Positions 26,795 through 39,000 of a stretch of 64,000 nucleotides of DNA are shown here, one piece after another; position 1 is the first letter of the stretch; each line of letters starts with the position of its first letter. The DNA lies in the IMG/VR virus record IMGVR_UViG_3300036770_004821, positions 1 to 64,000 of that record. One strand, given 5' to 3'. Position numbers and translations under genes: made by a program. The notes under the pieces are model-generated. The model was not told the DNA's origin, made no database searches, and was given only the letters and a program-made list of their open reading frames with translations. Source of the DNA: a virus.

Positions 26795-29700
26795 CAAAAT
26801 AATTTAAATATTTAAGTGGATTATATCTTCTAACAATAGTCGAAGAAGTTATTCCAACTGGATATGAATCAAATTGTTTTGGAGATCTTCTTCTGGAAGT
26901 ATAAATTTTGCCCCAACTATAATCTCCATAGTAACCCGTAGTAGATGATCCAGCAATACTATCTATATTTGATACTTTTACTAAAACTGAATTAATATAA
27001 GTAACTCCTATTCCTGGAATATTTTTTAATTTAATATCATAATCATAAACCTGATACACATTATCTATAAAATTAGTACTAATTCCAATGGAAGAATTAT
27101 CAGTCCTCAGAGAATTTATATTAGTTCCAAGATTTGAATTAGAGACTTTAAAATAATAATCAGTTTTTATTCCACTAATTCCAGTAGTTGCTATTCCTAC
27201 TCTATCAGTTAATTGTTGTCTAATATAAGAATCTATAGGAATTGAAAAATCAAAAATAAGTCCGAGGGTTCCAGTAATTGTAGTTGTTCCGACTCCTACA
27301 ATAGTTCCAAAATCTCCTTCATATTCAACCCCATCAACTATTTCATAAAAGAAAGAAGGTTCTTCAATAATTACAATTGGAGGTTCACTTGAAGTATATC
27401 CTGTCCCTGGATTTATTATATTAAAAGAAGTAATTTCTCCATTTAAATTTATGTTTGTTGTGGCAATACAAGTAGATCCATTTCCAACTGGAGAAGAAAC
27501 TATAATTGAAGGACTAGTTGTATATCCAATACCAGAATCTACAATTAATATATCATCAACTTCACCAGAAACTATTACTGCAGTTGCAATTCCAGGTCTA
27601 GTTTCTTTTTGTGATAATAATAAAATTTCATCTTGAAAATCTTTTGATAATTGAAATTCATTTGAACTATCAAAAAATGTTTTAATATTTTCAACAAAGA
27701 ACACAGTACTTGAAGAACTTACCGATTGAATTAAATAAGTTTCTGGATAAATCAATGGTTCATAGATTATTCTATCCTTAGTTACCTCTTTTCCATTAAT
27801 AAACTTATCATCGGTTTGACGACACCATATTAAAGGTCTTCTTAAATCTTGATTTCTTGTTATACCTTGTCCACCATAAATATTTGTTCTTATAGTATCT
27901 GAAGTTAATACTTCTTCAACACTTCTAGATACTTGATCCAAATCTCTAGATCTATCGTAAATTCTAACAATATCACCCTCTTTAATAGTTTCTAAAATAT
28001 CTTTATCTCTAGTATCTACGTCTTTAGTTCCTCTATAGAATAATATTCTACATTTATCACCTTCTCTTGGAGGTTCTGTAAAGGTAATTAGACTCCCACC
28101 TCTTATATCATATGACTTTTTAGGAACTTGTAAAACATTATTAAGTGTAATAATTAGATTTGCTGCTATATCTATATCAAATCCCATTCTTGGTCTAATG
28201 GACGTTCTATTCCCATTAATTGATATTGGAAATACTTTTCTTTCTCCATCAAATAAATTATCAATATTGTCTATTACCTGTAATTGTCCTATTGACCAAG
28301 CATTGAATTCATCATTTTTTACTTCTGTAACATAAACTTGAAATTCTTTAAATGATAAAGAAGTATTTGTTGGTATTCCAGTTTGACCTCCAATATTTAC
28401 TGTTAGAATGTCTCCTGATTTGTATCCAAATCCAAGATTTCTGATATCATATTTTATAACACTTGATCCTTGACCGACCACTATATCAATAGTTGCTTCA
28501 GTTCCAACCCCAGGTTGAGAAAAAGAACTATATTTTAAAGGTAAACTCCAATATTCTAATGGAAGATCAAAAACTACGTTAGGTGGATTTAGTATGCTGT
28601 AACCTGAACCTGGATTCGTTATGCTTACACCAACAACACTACCATTTTGAATTGATGCTATTCCAACATATTCAATAAAACTACTTTGTGTTTTAACTCC
28701 AACTTTTACTGAAGTTTGAATTCCAGGACGATAACCTGATCCACTATTGCCAATACTAATAGATTGTATTGTTCCCGCCAATGAAACTAATGCAGTTCCC
28801 CCAGCAGAAACTGTTGGTTGATATCCAAATCCTTCAGTAGAACCAACTGAAAAGATTATGCCACCTCTAGGCAACTGTGAAGTATTAACATCATAAGAAA
28901 CTGATGCTGCAGTTCCAACAAAAGTAATTGAAGTTATTCCAGCATTTTCTTCAAGAAAAAAATCATTATTTATTTGAATGCCTGTCGTTCTTGATGGGAT
29001 TTGATTTATATCATTAATTAAAACAATAGCATTATCAGTAGATATTCCACTTACAGACTCACCATTTTCTGTTAATGTAAATGTTCTTTCGTAACCATCA
29101 AAGTTCTCTGAAAGAGAATCAAATAAATGATTTGATTTATATGCTTCTTCTGTTCCGAGTGGAATTCCTGATCGTAAAAATACTCTTCCACTAAATCTTG
29201 ATCTAGAGTCTAGATTTGTATATTCTAAATCAGATCCAGAAACATTTTGGTCCAATCTGTTTAAATCATTGCCATAAGGAGCAGATGCAAAATAAATAAT
29301 ATTATCAATTATATTATAGTTTCCTTGAACAATTGTGATTGTAGAACCAATAGAATGTGGTTCGGCAGTAGTTCCTAATATTGGTCTTTCAACTTTTATT
29401 TTAGTATTTTCAGTTGTTCCTATACCTACTGTAAAGACCCTCATATATTCATTATCAATTTTTATAATACTACCCCCATTAAAATCTGAAGTGTCATTGA
29501 TTTTAAAAACAGTTTCTGCACTTCCAATATCATCTTCAATAAAACTTGTCAATCCAGTAGATATAATTGGAGATTGAGATACATTATCTAATGCAATTAA
29601 ACACTTTTTATTTTGATTTTTAGATAAAAATTTATGTTGACCAAATCCTAAAGATGTTATTCTTAATGGAACAGGTGGGTCAGAAAGAGCATCTTCTGCT

Positions 29701-30038
29701 GTTGCAGCAACTCTAATATCAATAGCAGAAACTTTAATTACATAAAATGTTTTTGGAAGATATGAAGTAGTTACGCCAGAGATAACAGTAGGTTCAATTG
29801 ATATTGGAATATCTCCATTTTCAATAGAATATTGATACTCCAATTCTTCTCCAGAAGAATAAAAGTGATTAACTATTCTTATTGTATTTGAAGGTATTCT
29901 TACTACCGCAATGTTCTGAGATTCAATAGGACGTTCAAATATTAATTCATTATTATAAGTTAATAGAAAAGAATTTACCTCTCCGAGTGTTGGATCTCTA
30001 TATTCTCCAGAAGAAGATGAAAAAGTAATATTACTCAT
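26790..30038 (-). CDS. Large baseplate/tail structural protein (1082 aa)
   Basis: A beta-rich 1082-aa protein opening TFSSSSGEYRDPTLGEVNSF. Residues ~160-250 hold an IxxDNEYMRVFTVGIG...VERPILGT domain shared with gp15 and two other tail proteins here. Residues ~400-570 carry GSGY repeats (SIGNSGSGYRPGIQT, SITNPGSGYSILNPP, DIRNLGFGYKSGD) and two more lie near 840-890. RNQDLRRPLIWCRQTDDKFI is a segment I associate with marine phage tail proteins. It overlaps the 2998-aa gene by 4 nt (ATGA). Position suggests a wedge component; exact T4 counterpart not assigned. Confidence 0.75.
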   Translation of the reverse strand: MSNITFSSSSGEYRDPTLGEVNSFLLTYNNELIFERPIESQNIAVVRIPSNTIRIVNHFYSSGEELEYQYSIENGDIPISIEPTVISGVTTSYLPKTFYVIKVSAIDIRVAATAEDALSDPPVPLRITSLGFGQHKFLSKNQNKKCLIALDNVSQSPIISTGLTSFIEDDIGSAETVFKINDTSDFNGGSIIKIDNEYMRVFTVGIGTTENTKIKVERPILGTTAEPHSIGSTITIVQGNYNIIDNIIYFASAPYGNDLNRLDQNVSGSDLEYTNLDSRSRFSGRVFLRSGIPLGTEEAYKSNHLFDSLSENFDGYERTFTLTENGESVSGISTDNAIVLINDINQIPSRTTGIQINNDFFLEENAGITSITFVGTAASVSYDVNTSQLPRGGIIFSVGSTEGFGYQPTVSAGGTALVSLAGTIQSISIGNSGSGYRPGIQTSVKVGVKTQSSFIEYVGIASIQNGSVVGVSITNPGSGYSILNPPNVVFDLPLEYWSLPLKYSSFSQPGVGTEATIDIVVGQGSSVIKYDIRNLGFGYKSGDILTVNIGGQTGIPTNTSLSFKEFQVYVTEVKNDEFNAWSIGQLQVIDNIDNLFDGERKVFPISINGNRTSIRPRMGFDIDIAANLIITLNNVLQVPKKSYDIRGGSLITFTEPPREGDKCRILFYRGTKDVDTRDKDILETIKEGDIVRIYDRSRDLDQVSRSVEEVLTSDTIRTNIYGGQGITRNQDLRRPLIWCRQTDDKFINGKEVTKDRIIYEPLIYPETYLIQSVSSSSTVFFVENIKTFFDSSNEFQLSKDFQDEILLLSQKETRPGIATAVIVSGEVDDILIVDSGIGYTTSPSIIVSSPVGNGSTCIATTNINLNGEITSFNIINPGTGYTSSEPPIVIIEEPSFFYEIVDGVEYEGDFGTIVGVGTTTITGTLGLIFDFSIPIDSYIRQQLTDRVGIATTGISGIKTDYYFKVSNSNLGTNINSLRTDNSSIGISTNFIDNVYQVYDYDIKLKNIPGIGVTYINSVLVKVSNIDSIAGSSTTGYYGDYSWGKIYTSRRRSPKQFDSYPVGITSSTIVRRYNPLKYLNYFA

Positions 30039-33000
30039 ATAGTAATGGCTCCGTCTTGGTTGGTAAGTCCTACAATGGTTGTTAATATTCTTAAATCATA
30101 ATCAATATCTTGATAAGGAGTGAAATATAATTCAAAGTTTCCTGAAATATTATCAATTTCTGAATTAAATTCTCCAATAGAAGTATTAAAATTTAATACT
30201 CCATATTCAACAACTAAAGATTCTTGTCTAGAATTATTTAATAGAGTATTCATTTCAATAAATTCAAATTCATTATTAGTCTTATCGTGTATTAAAATAT
30301 TACTATAAGTAGTGCTGTATCTACTTGAGTGAGTAAAAATTAATTTATTTTCTGGAATACCACCAGTCATAGAAGTTGAAATAAATTTTGAATTAAATAT
30401 ATTTCCCAAAATTATTAAATTATCTCCTGTTACCCCAGTAGTTCCTATTGAAGTAATAGTAGCATTTACAAATAAAGAAGTACCTATTCCAACATTTGGA
30501 TGTAGAAGTAATGATAAATTATTACTTTCAAGAGATGCACTAAAAGTTACAATACCTGATGAATAATTTTGTTCATAATTCAAATTATTTAAATCTCCAA
30601 AATCATTAATCAAAACATCTTCATCATTATGAAGAATACTTAATTCATTAAATTGATAATATGAGTTTTCAGTATCAGAAATTGCAATAAGTAATTTACA
30701 AGCACGTTGATCAGTAGATATTCCAGGTAAAGAAATAGGGGTAACATCATTTTCAGGTATAATAGTATTTACATACTCTATTTTTGCAATATTACCAAAA
30801 TTTAATTCTGTATTTGCTGCACCAACTAAAGAATCACTTATTCCAATAGAAAAATTATTATATTTGTAAATTTTTCTATTTGTAATAGATGGATAAAATA
30901 ACAATTCTCCAAATCTATCAATTTCTATTCTGAAATCAAAATAACCCATAGCATCTTCGCTGGAAATTACAGCATACTGATTTAGATAACCTTCAGTCCC
31001 ATCATGAAGCAGGGATACAAATATAGATTCTGTTCTTGTTGGATCTAGAACATCATATATGTAAATAAGATATTTTTTATATCTTATATCTTCTAATTCA
31101 AAAGTATCTATTATTTGAAATGGTCTTGGTTCTGTTGTAGTAAACTTATCTGAAATATCATCAATGAGTAAAACTCTATTACCTATTGATTCAATATAGT
31201 CTTGAAGAATTCTAGAATCAAAATAAATTTCATTAGATTTTACTTTTTTATTAAAAATAAATGAATTTTCAGTTACTAAGTCAAAATCATAAACACAATT
31301 AAAATCAATAAATTCAGATGATATACTTTCCGCGTAATAATTACCAAGATTTTGAGATTGACTCATTTTTGCAGAGTCTGACTCTTCTTGAATTAAAATA
31401 TCACTAAACTTTTTAAATCCAGAAGTATGATTGACATTACTTACAACATCATTCCACCTATTAATATCAATTGGAGATTCTATTGAATATGAGAAATATT
31501 GATAATAATCACTATCATAAAGTCTTTGATTGTCATTGTTTAAGAATCCAGTCTCTAACTTCCACCCCTGTTTTACAGTAGTATTTGAATCTATATTTAA
31601 GTAAGTATCAAATGATATAATACTTTCAATCAAACCTTTAACATTAGAAGTCTGTCCTACTAAAATATCACCTATCGTAAAATCTTTATTTGAACTTACT
31701 TTTAGATAGTTATTTTCTGGATCCCACCCTTTAACTACACCAGAATTATTTGATGAAATTACAACTTCATTTATACCAAATTCAATTAATTTTAATTGTG
31801 AATAAAATTTTGGAAAATACTTTTTAGGAACTACTACACCTTTAGAAAATCTAATATCATAAACTCCTGGGTCTTCTCCTGGTTCTAAAATATCATCTAA
31901 ACTGTATGAAAAATTAGCACCACTACCACCAAAGTTTGGATTAAGAACTTCTATTTTAAATAGTTTATATCCGTAGTTTTCAGAGTTGTATCCTTTACTA
32001 TCTTCAGATTCTACACTTACATTTTCAATTAAAACTTCATCCCCAAGTTCAAATGGGAAATCAACAGTATTATTAAATTCTCCTTCTAATATTACTGTAA
32101 CTTTGTTTGTAAATTGATCATAAAATATATCAGAAATTAAAAATCCATTATCATTATTAATTGGAATTATATCTGGTTCTACTTTACTGATTCCTTTAGT
32201 GTTTTGTAAAATAGACACACTATTAGTTTCAAAATTATAACTCAATAGTGCATCATCAACGACTTCTTCGGTAATTCCATCCAATACCACTAAATCTGGA
32301 GCAGAAGTGTAATTTTTACCTCTACTTAATACTTCAACAAAATCAAATATATTGTAAGGTAAAATTCTAATTATTGAAGGGAATATACACTTTGGTCTAA
32401 TAGTAATGTCAGCGGAATAATTAAATCCAATATCCTTTATTTTTATATTATTAGAAGTTACATTTCCTATAGTACTTGTTGAAATCTCCAATACAGCATT
32501 TGATCCTATACCAGTATTAATAGATTTAATTTTTGGAACTTTGTTATATAATCTTTTCTGATTATTTACTGATACTTTTGATATTCCCCCTAGGGAACTA
32601 AGAGAATCAGTTTCATACTCTATACTAGAATTACTTCTATTATAGAGTTTACTTTCAACTGGGTCAAAAGTATCAAAAGTAAAAGTATTTGAAGTGTAAT
32701 CTTTTACTTTTTGTTCACCTTGGATTTCACTATTAATTAAAGAAATTTTATTATGACCAATTTGTTCCTTATCAATATAAATTTCTTTTTTGACCGCAGG
32801 TAAGACATTTACATCCACAGGAACCAGAGAATAATATACATTATTAAGTAAATTATTCGTTTTCAGTTTTATTGTTGAAGTAGTTCCTACTCCAATACTT
32901 CCTGATCTTTCTATATCAAATGATCCATATGAATTTTGTAAATTTTCATCTTCAAATAATCTTAAATCAAAAGCAGATCTATTTGTCGATCCAAGTCTAT

Positions 33001-36000
33001 AGGATAAAGAAGGATCGGAAACATCAAATATAATATCTTGATATTTTATAATTTCTATTCTAGGATTAATAGATGCTAATTTTCCTGTTCCACTAGATGT
33101 TATGTCTATAATATTTGGTAATGATTTTTTACTTTCTACTAATGATAAACATAAACTAATTGTATCAGGATCAATTATAACAGCATAATACATTTTATTA
33201 TTAACTAATCCACCTATTGGAGTAGTTTCACTATAAATTAACTTTTCTGAAGTTGAAAAATTATGATTAGGAATATTTAAAGTATTATTAATTAAATCAA
33301 TACTTTGTATTGTTTTTGGTGTTCCTGTAAATCTTCTATTAGAATCATTATAAACCAGTCTTATAGTTGTAGAAATACCAGACTCTATATTCAAATAAAC
33401 AGAATCTTCTAAGGTTAACCCATGTGGAGATAATGTTGATACTGTAGAAATATTTTGAGATAGAGTTCCTTTTAAAATATTTGGATAATTTGTAGTAAGA
33501 CTATGATAAGATCCAGTACCAATTCCAGAGAAGTAGACAATATCATTAGATCTTCCTATTCCATCTATTTCACCACTTGATCCTATTGATACTGGTTCAG
33601 TTGATAATCCAATTAAATCATTTGATAATTTTACAGCATATGTTATACTATTCTTTTGTAATTGTGATGTAGTTAGAGTATTAGTAGAAATTGATACAGG
33701 AGAACCTTCATATGAAGTATAAACTAATTGGTCATTAGTGTTTAGTCTATGATTTGGCAAATATATTGATCTAGTTGGAATATCTAAAGTATTCCACTTA
33801 TTTAATTTAGCATCAACTAAAGTTCCTGGAAATGAAGATGTATTATAATCTAGTTTTATGATTGTACTACCAACTGATACTATTTTCTTTAAACTTGTGT
33901 TATATTCAATATTTGATGCGTTTGTAATTTGAACATATCCGCCGGAAGAATATTTACTAATATCAGAAGAATTTTTAAAGTATATTGTTGTTTCCGTACC
34001 CTTTTCTATAAAAATTGGAGTATTTAAATTATTTACTGAAAAGAATAATGTTGAGGTAATTCCTACTCCTGAAGTTAATCCTATTCCAACTGATATTTGA
34101 GGATCAAAATAATATTCTTCATTAACTTTATAATTGTAAAAATCTGAAGTGATTCCAGTATTAAATAAAACTTTTCTTGACAGAGACCTCAATTGATCAC
34201 CAGTACTATGAGAAGTTCCAATTGTTGAATTTTGTCCTCTTAAAACTCTGATTTCATAGTTTACTTTATCTACATTTAAAATTTTAACTATTTCATCATT
34301 AACTTCATAAAAATCATTTTCCTTTAAAGGAAAATCTAAATTACCATAAACTTTAAAGTTAGTTACTATTCCGGTAAAGGAAATTGTATTTACATTTTCA
34401 GTTAAAGTTAGAGTGTTAGATAGTACTCTAACTTTATTTGTTTTTTTATATTCATATTTTGAAGTTAATGTAACCAATGAATTATTATAAAAATTATGAG
34501 GAATTGTTGAAATTCCTATAAAATCACCAACATTATTATATGGATAAAACTCAATATCTTTAACTGATGTTGTACTCGATGTTATTGTAGATATTGTTTT
34601 ACCTTTTATTCTTGTAACTCTTCCATTAACTATATTATCATCAAAAACAACCGAATCGTTGATTTTATAATTATCTCCAGAATTTATGACATCAATTGAA
34701 TTTACTGATCCTGCATCAGTAAATTCGACTTCAATTTCCTGCACTTTTTCTTCATATGGTTCAAAAATAAATTCATAATCACTATTAGATTGTAATAAAT
34801 TATATGGGGTTGTATTTCTTAATAGTTTATTGGTTATTAAATATTGTTCATCTAGTAGTCTTGGTTGATTAAAATTAAAATCTATTATCTTATTTTTATA
34901 AAAATTCCCAATTATATAAGGAAACTGAGGAACTTTATATCTAGCAAATTGTCCTGATGATGGTGGATTGTCTTCAAAGAAAGTTGAAAAATAAGCATAA
35001 ACACCATTTGGAAATTCTGGAGTTATGCAATATCTACCATTAAATTCATCTAAATCTCCAGCACCAGTAAATTCATAATCCTCAATAAAAGTTCCAAGAG
35101 GATAATTTCTAGGACCATCAAATCTTCCTTGAGCATTAGTGTATTTTTGTGTATAACTACTTCTCATCAACCTGATTGGTCCAGAATTTCCATTTGAAAA
35201 TCCATAAGGACCATAGATTGGATTTCCATCATAAGCCCATCCAATTATTGGAGAGTGTCTGGTTGAATTTATTTCAATATTTGAAGTATTTAACTGTAAA
35301 TCTGTAACATAATTTTGATTAACTGTAGAATATACAGATGATCTTAAAGATCTAGATGCATATAAATGACCGTATTGTAAATCATTTAATCCATTAAAAA
35401 TAACGCCATCATCTGGTAATATTTTTTGCTTTGAAATATATTTTTGAACTAAATTGATTCTCCAAGATTTTATAAGAGATTTAAACTTTGCCCCACTTCC
35501 TGGTGGGATAACACTCAATAAAGTATCACTTTGAGAATAACCAAATCCTCCAGAAATGACTTTAACTTCTGATATTGATCCTTGAGAAATAACTGGAACT
35601 AAAACTGCTCCAAATCCAGATCCTTTTATAATAATATCTGGAGTTGCTTTGTAATTTAATCCTGGAGATTGAATTATAACTCTTTCTATTGAACCATTAT
35701 TAATTATAGGTGTTAATTGTGCTCCACTACCTTCAATTAAAAATACATTGGGCTGACGATCAAAATTAACAATATCAGAAGAACCATACCCAACTCCCCC
35801 ATCTTCTAAAAATACTGACTGTATTTTACCTCTAAAAATTGGAACTATTTTACCGAAATAATCTTGCCCTAAAATTGAAGATATTCCAACCTTCCCAGTT
35901 AAGGTTGCAGTTATTGGAGGATAGTTAAAGTAATCATTTGATAATGATGGTGAAGTAAAATCAATATATTCTTTATTCTTAAAGTAAATTTCAGGATCAC

Positions 36001-39000
36001 TAATAGGTCCAATTTCAGATAATTTTAGTTCATTGTCCGAAACTTTAGTTACATAATAAGAACTTGAAGATGTTAGACCTACAATTGGAGTAACCTGAGG
36101 ATAATATGTGATTATTTCTTTATCCAGATATCCGTGATGATTAATTGTTAAAGTATCAGATGCTGTGTTTATACCAGAAACTCTTGTTCTCTTATTCTGA
36201 TATCCAGATCCTGAGGAAATAATTTCAACTGAACTAATTTTTTTCTTAAGAGTTGTTGATCTTAAGTTGTGTATTCCCAATCCTTCTTCATTAAAATTTA
36301 TAGAACTTATTCCTAAGATAGAATCTGACAAACTATTATGAAGACAAACTTTATATTGGTCTATAACTGAGACATAATATTCTGAGTTTGTATTTATACC
36401 TAAAACACTTTTTTGGTCATTTGTTTCATAAATTACCTTTTCATTATCTACAAATCTGTGAGGATCAAAAAATTCAATCACATTATTTTCAATATCAACT
36501 AACTGAGAGTTAAATTCAGGAGAATGAACTGAATTTACTGTTCTTACTCTAGCTTTTGCTCCAGATCCATTACCACCAGTTATACTAACAGATGGTTCTT
36601 CAACATAGTCAAAACCAGGATCAACAATATCAAATCTTTTTAATTCACCAATAACTGAACAATATGCACTACATCCAACTCCAAGAGCATCTGTAACTAA
36701 TAAACTTGGAGGATTTATTACATCATATTCATCTCCTTCTGCAGTTACTAAAATATCTTCTATTGGACCATAAAACACTTTATCTGGAGATTTATAATTT
36801 AATAACTCTACACCATTTACAAAAATACCAATAGTTCCGGGTTCAGTCTCTTTTTTAATATCTGATAATTCTGGTTCTGATATTTTTTTAAGTAAATTTT
36901 GTGCCTTTAATTTTAAAGCATTAAAGTTTATATCATTGAATTCAAAAAGTTCTAATCTACATTCATCTAATTTTCCAGTAATGATTATAAATTTTTCATT
37001 AAAAATATTTTCTCTACTTCTAGAAAGTTTAATTGTATTTACATCTTCAACTTTTACATAATAAAGTGAAGTTGTTAATCCTATTCCATCTGTTTTTATA
37101 TTACTTATTGGAGAAGGTTTAAAAACAATAGCATCTCCAGTAAAATAACTATGATTTACCACAGGTAAACTATAATTATTTTCAGGTAAATCTATACTTG
37201 GAAATTTATAAGAAAAATCATCAACATTAATTGGAGTGTTTAAATAACTTGGTAATGAAGGTGATGTAACATACAATGAATTTTCAGAATCAACATAAGT
37301 ATTCTGGACATTTGTATTATAGATTTTGTAAGTGTTTATTGTATCTGAATCTGAATTAACTACTGTGTTCTGATTTACATTAAGTTTTGAAATTTTCTTT
37401 CTTACTTTTGTTCCTAAATTTAAAAATGAATTAGGAACATTTAAGTCAGTTTTTATTAAAAGAGTCTTAGAATTACTAATATCAATTACTGTTGCAGTAT
37501 ATGAATTATCTGAAGAGAAATATAATTCTATTTGGTCTCCCTTAACAAATGTATGAATATCAAATAAAGTAATTTTTAAATCCTTACTTAAAGTTAATGA
37601 ATTTTGAACTGGATTTAAATCTTCAATATTTTGAATATTATAATTTGTCGCAATGTTAAAAAACCAATTATTTTCTTTTATTTCTTCACAATCTTCACCT
37701 AGGGTTTTGATACTTATAATATCACCTTTTTCATAATAAGCATTAGTATCAAAGGAATCAATTCCAGAAATAACTCCAGTTATTCTTACTGCAATTAATT
37801 CATTATTGTTATTAAATCCATAGGCAAAATTATCAAATTTTACTTCTGTTCCTGGAGATATACTTTTAATTCCATTTTCATCTTCTAGACCATCAGGAAG
37901 AATTATACCGCTACAACCTAAAAATTGATTTAATACTTTTGAAGTATAAGTAACAATAATTGATGTATCAATTACACCATCAAAATTAGAATCTAAATCT
38001 ATAACTAATTGTCCTGAATTTGGAAACCCTATTGTTGAATCTACATCAAGATAGGTTGAATTTTCAAAAATTCTACTTGTAAGTATTGTCTTTGGATGAA
38101 TTTTAAATGTACTCTTAATTGATCCAAATACATCAATATCTTTATCATAACCAGAATCCAAACTAATAGTATAATATATTCTTCCTCCTCTAGAAATTCT
38201 CTTTACATCAGTAATAGTTCCTCTAGCATCTGAGAATAATCCATTAGTATCTCTATCTTGATAGAGTGTTCCATTAATTAATTGTAATGGATCGCCTAAG
38301 ATAGACTCTACAACTAAATCTTGAGTTATTCTAAATTGAGCATCTGAGGGTTGAATTAAATAATCTCTTGGTAAAATTACTTTTGGAGTAACGCCATATA
38401 ATGCTCCGAAAAGAATTTTAAAAGAATCTTCAGTTCCTTTTGAAGTATAAAGATCATTAGACTGTTTTATAAAAAGTCTTTCATTTAAGGATTCATAAAA
38501 GTCTTTATTCTCCAGTCCAGGAGTTATTTGCTTCTTAATTTTAATAAAGAACTCTTTTAAAAACAGAATACTCAGATTATTTACTTTAGAATTAGTTGAG
38601 TGCTCAGAAGATTCAGTTTCTTTAAAAACTAACTGGTCTTCTTGATTTGGATTATTAAAAGAAGTTACTCCACTGAATCCTCTAATGCATTCAAGAAAAG
38701 AAGTTTTAGTTTTACTTTTATAAGTGATAATCTCATCATCAATTAAAATGAGTCCATAAGAATTTGGAAATCCATCAGTAGATTCCACAGAGATTTCATC
38801 ATCAAAGAATGAAATGTCTGAAGTTAAAGAAGTAAAATCTATTAAGTTTGTAAGATTATCAACTTTGATATAATTATCAATATTTTGAATAATATCTGAA
38901 GGATTTCCCTGAGATTCTAATGAGAAATAATATTGGGATAAAAATTCAGATGCCAGAGGATATTCTTCTCTAATAAACTCTGGAAGTTGATTTTCTATAA

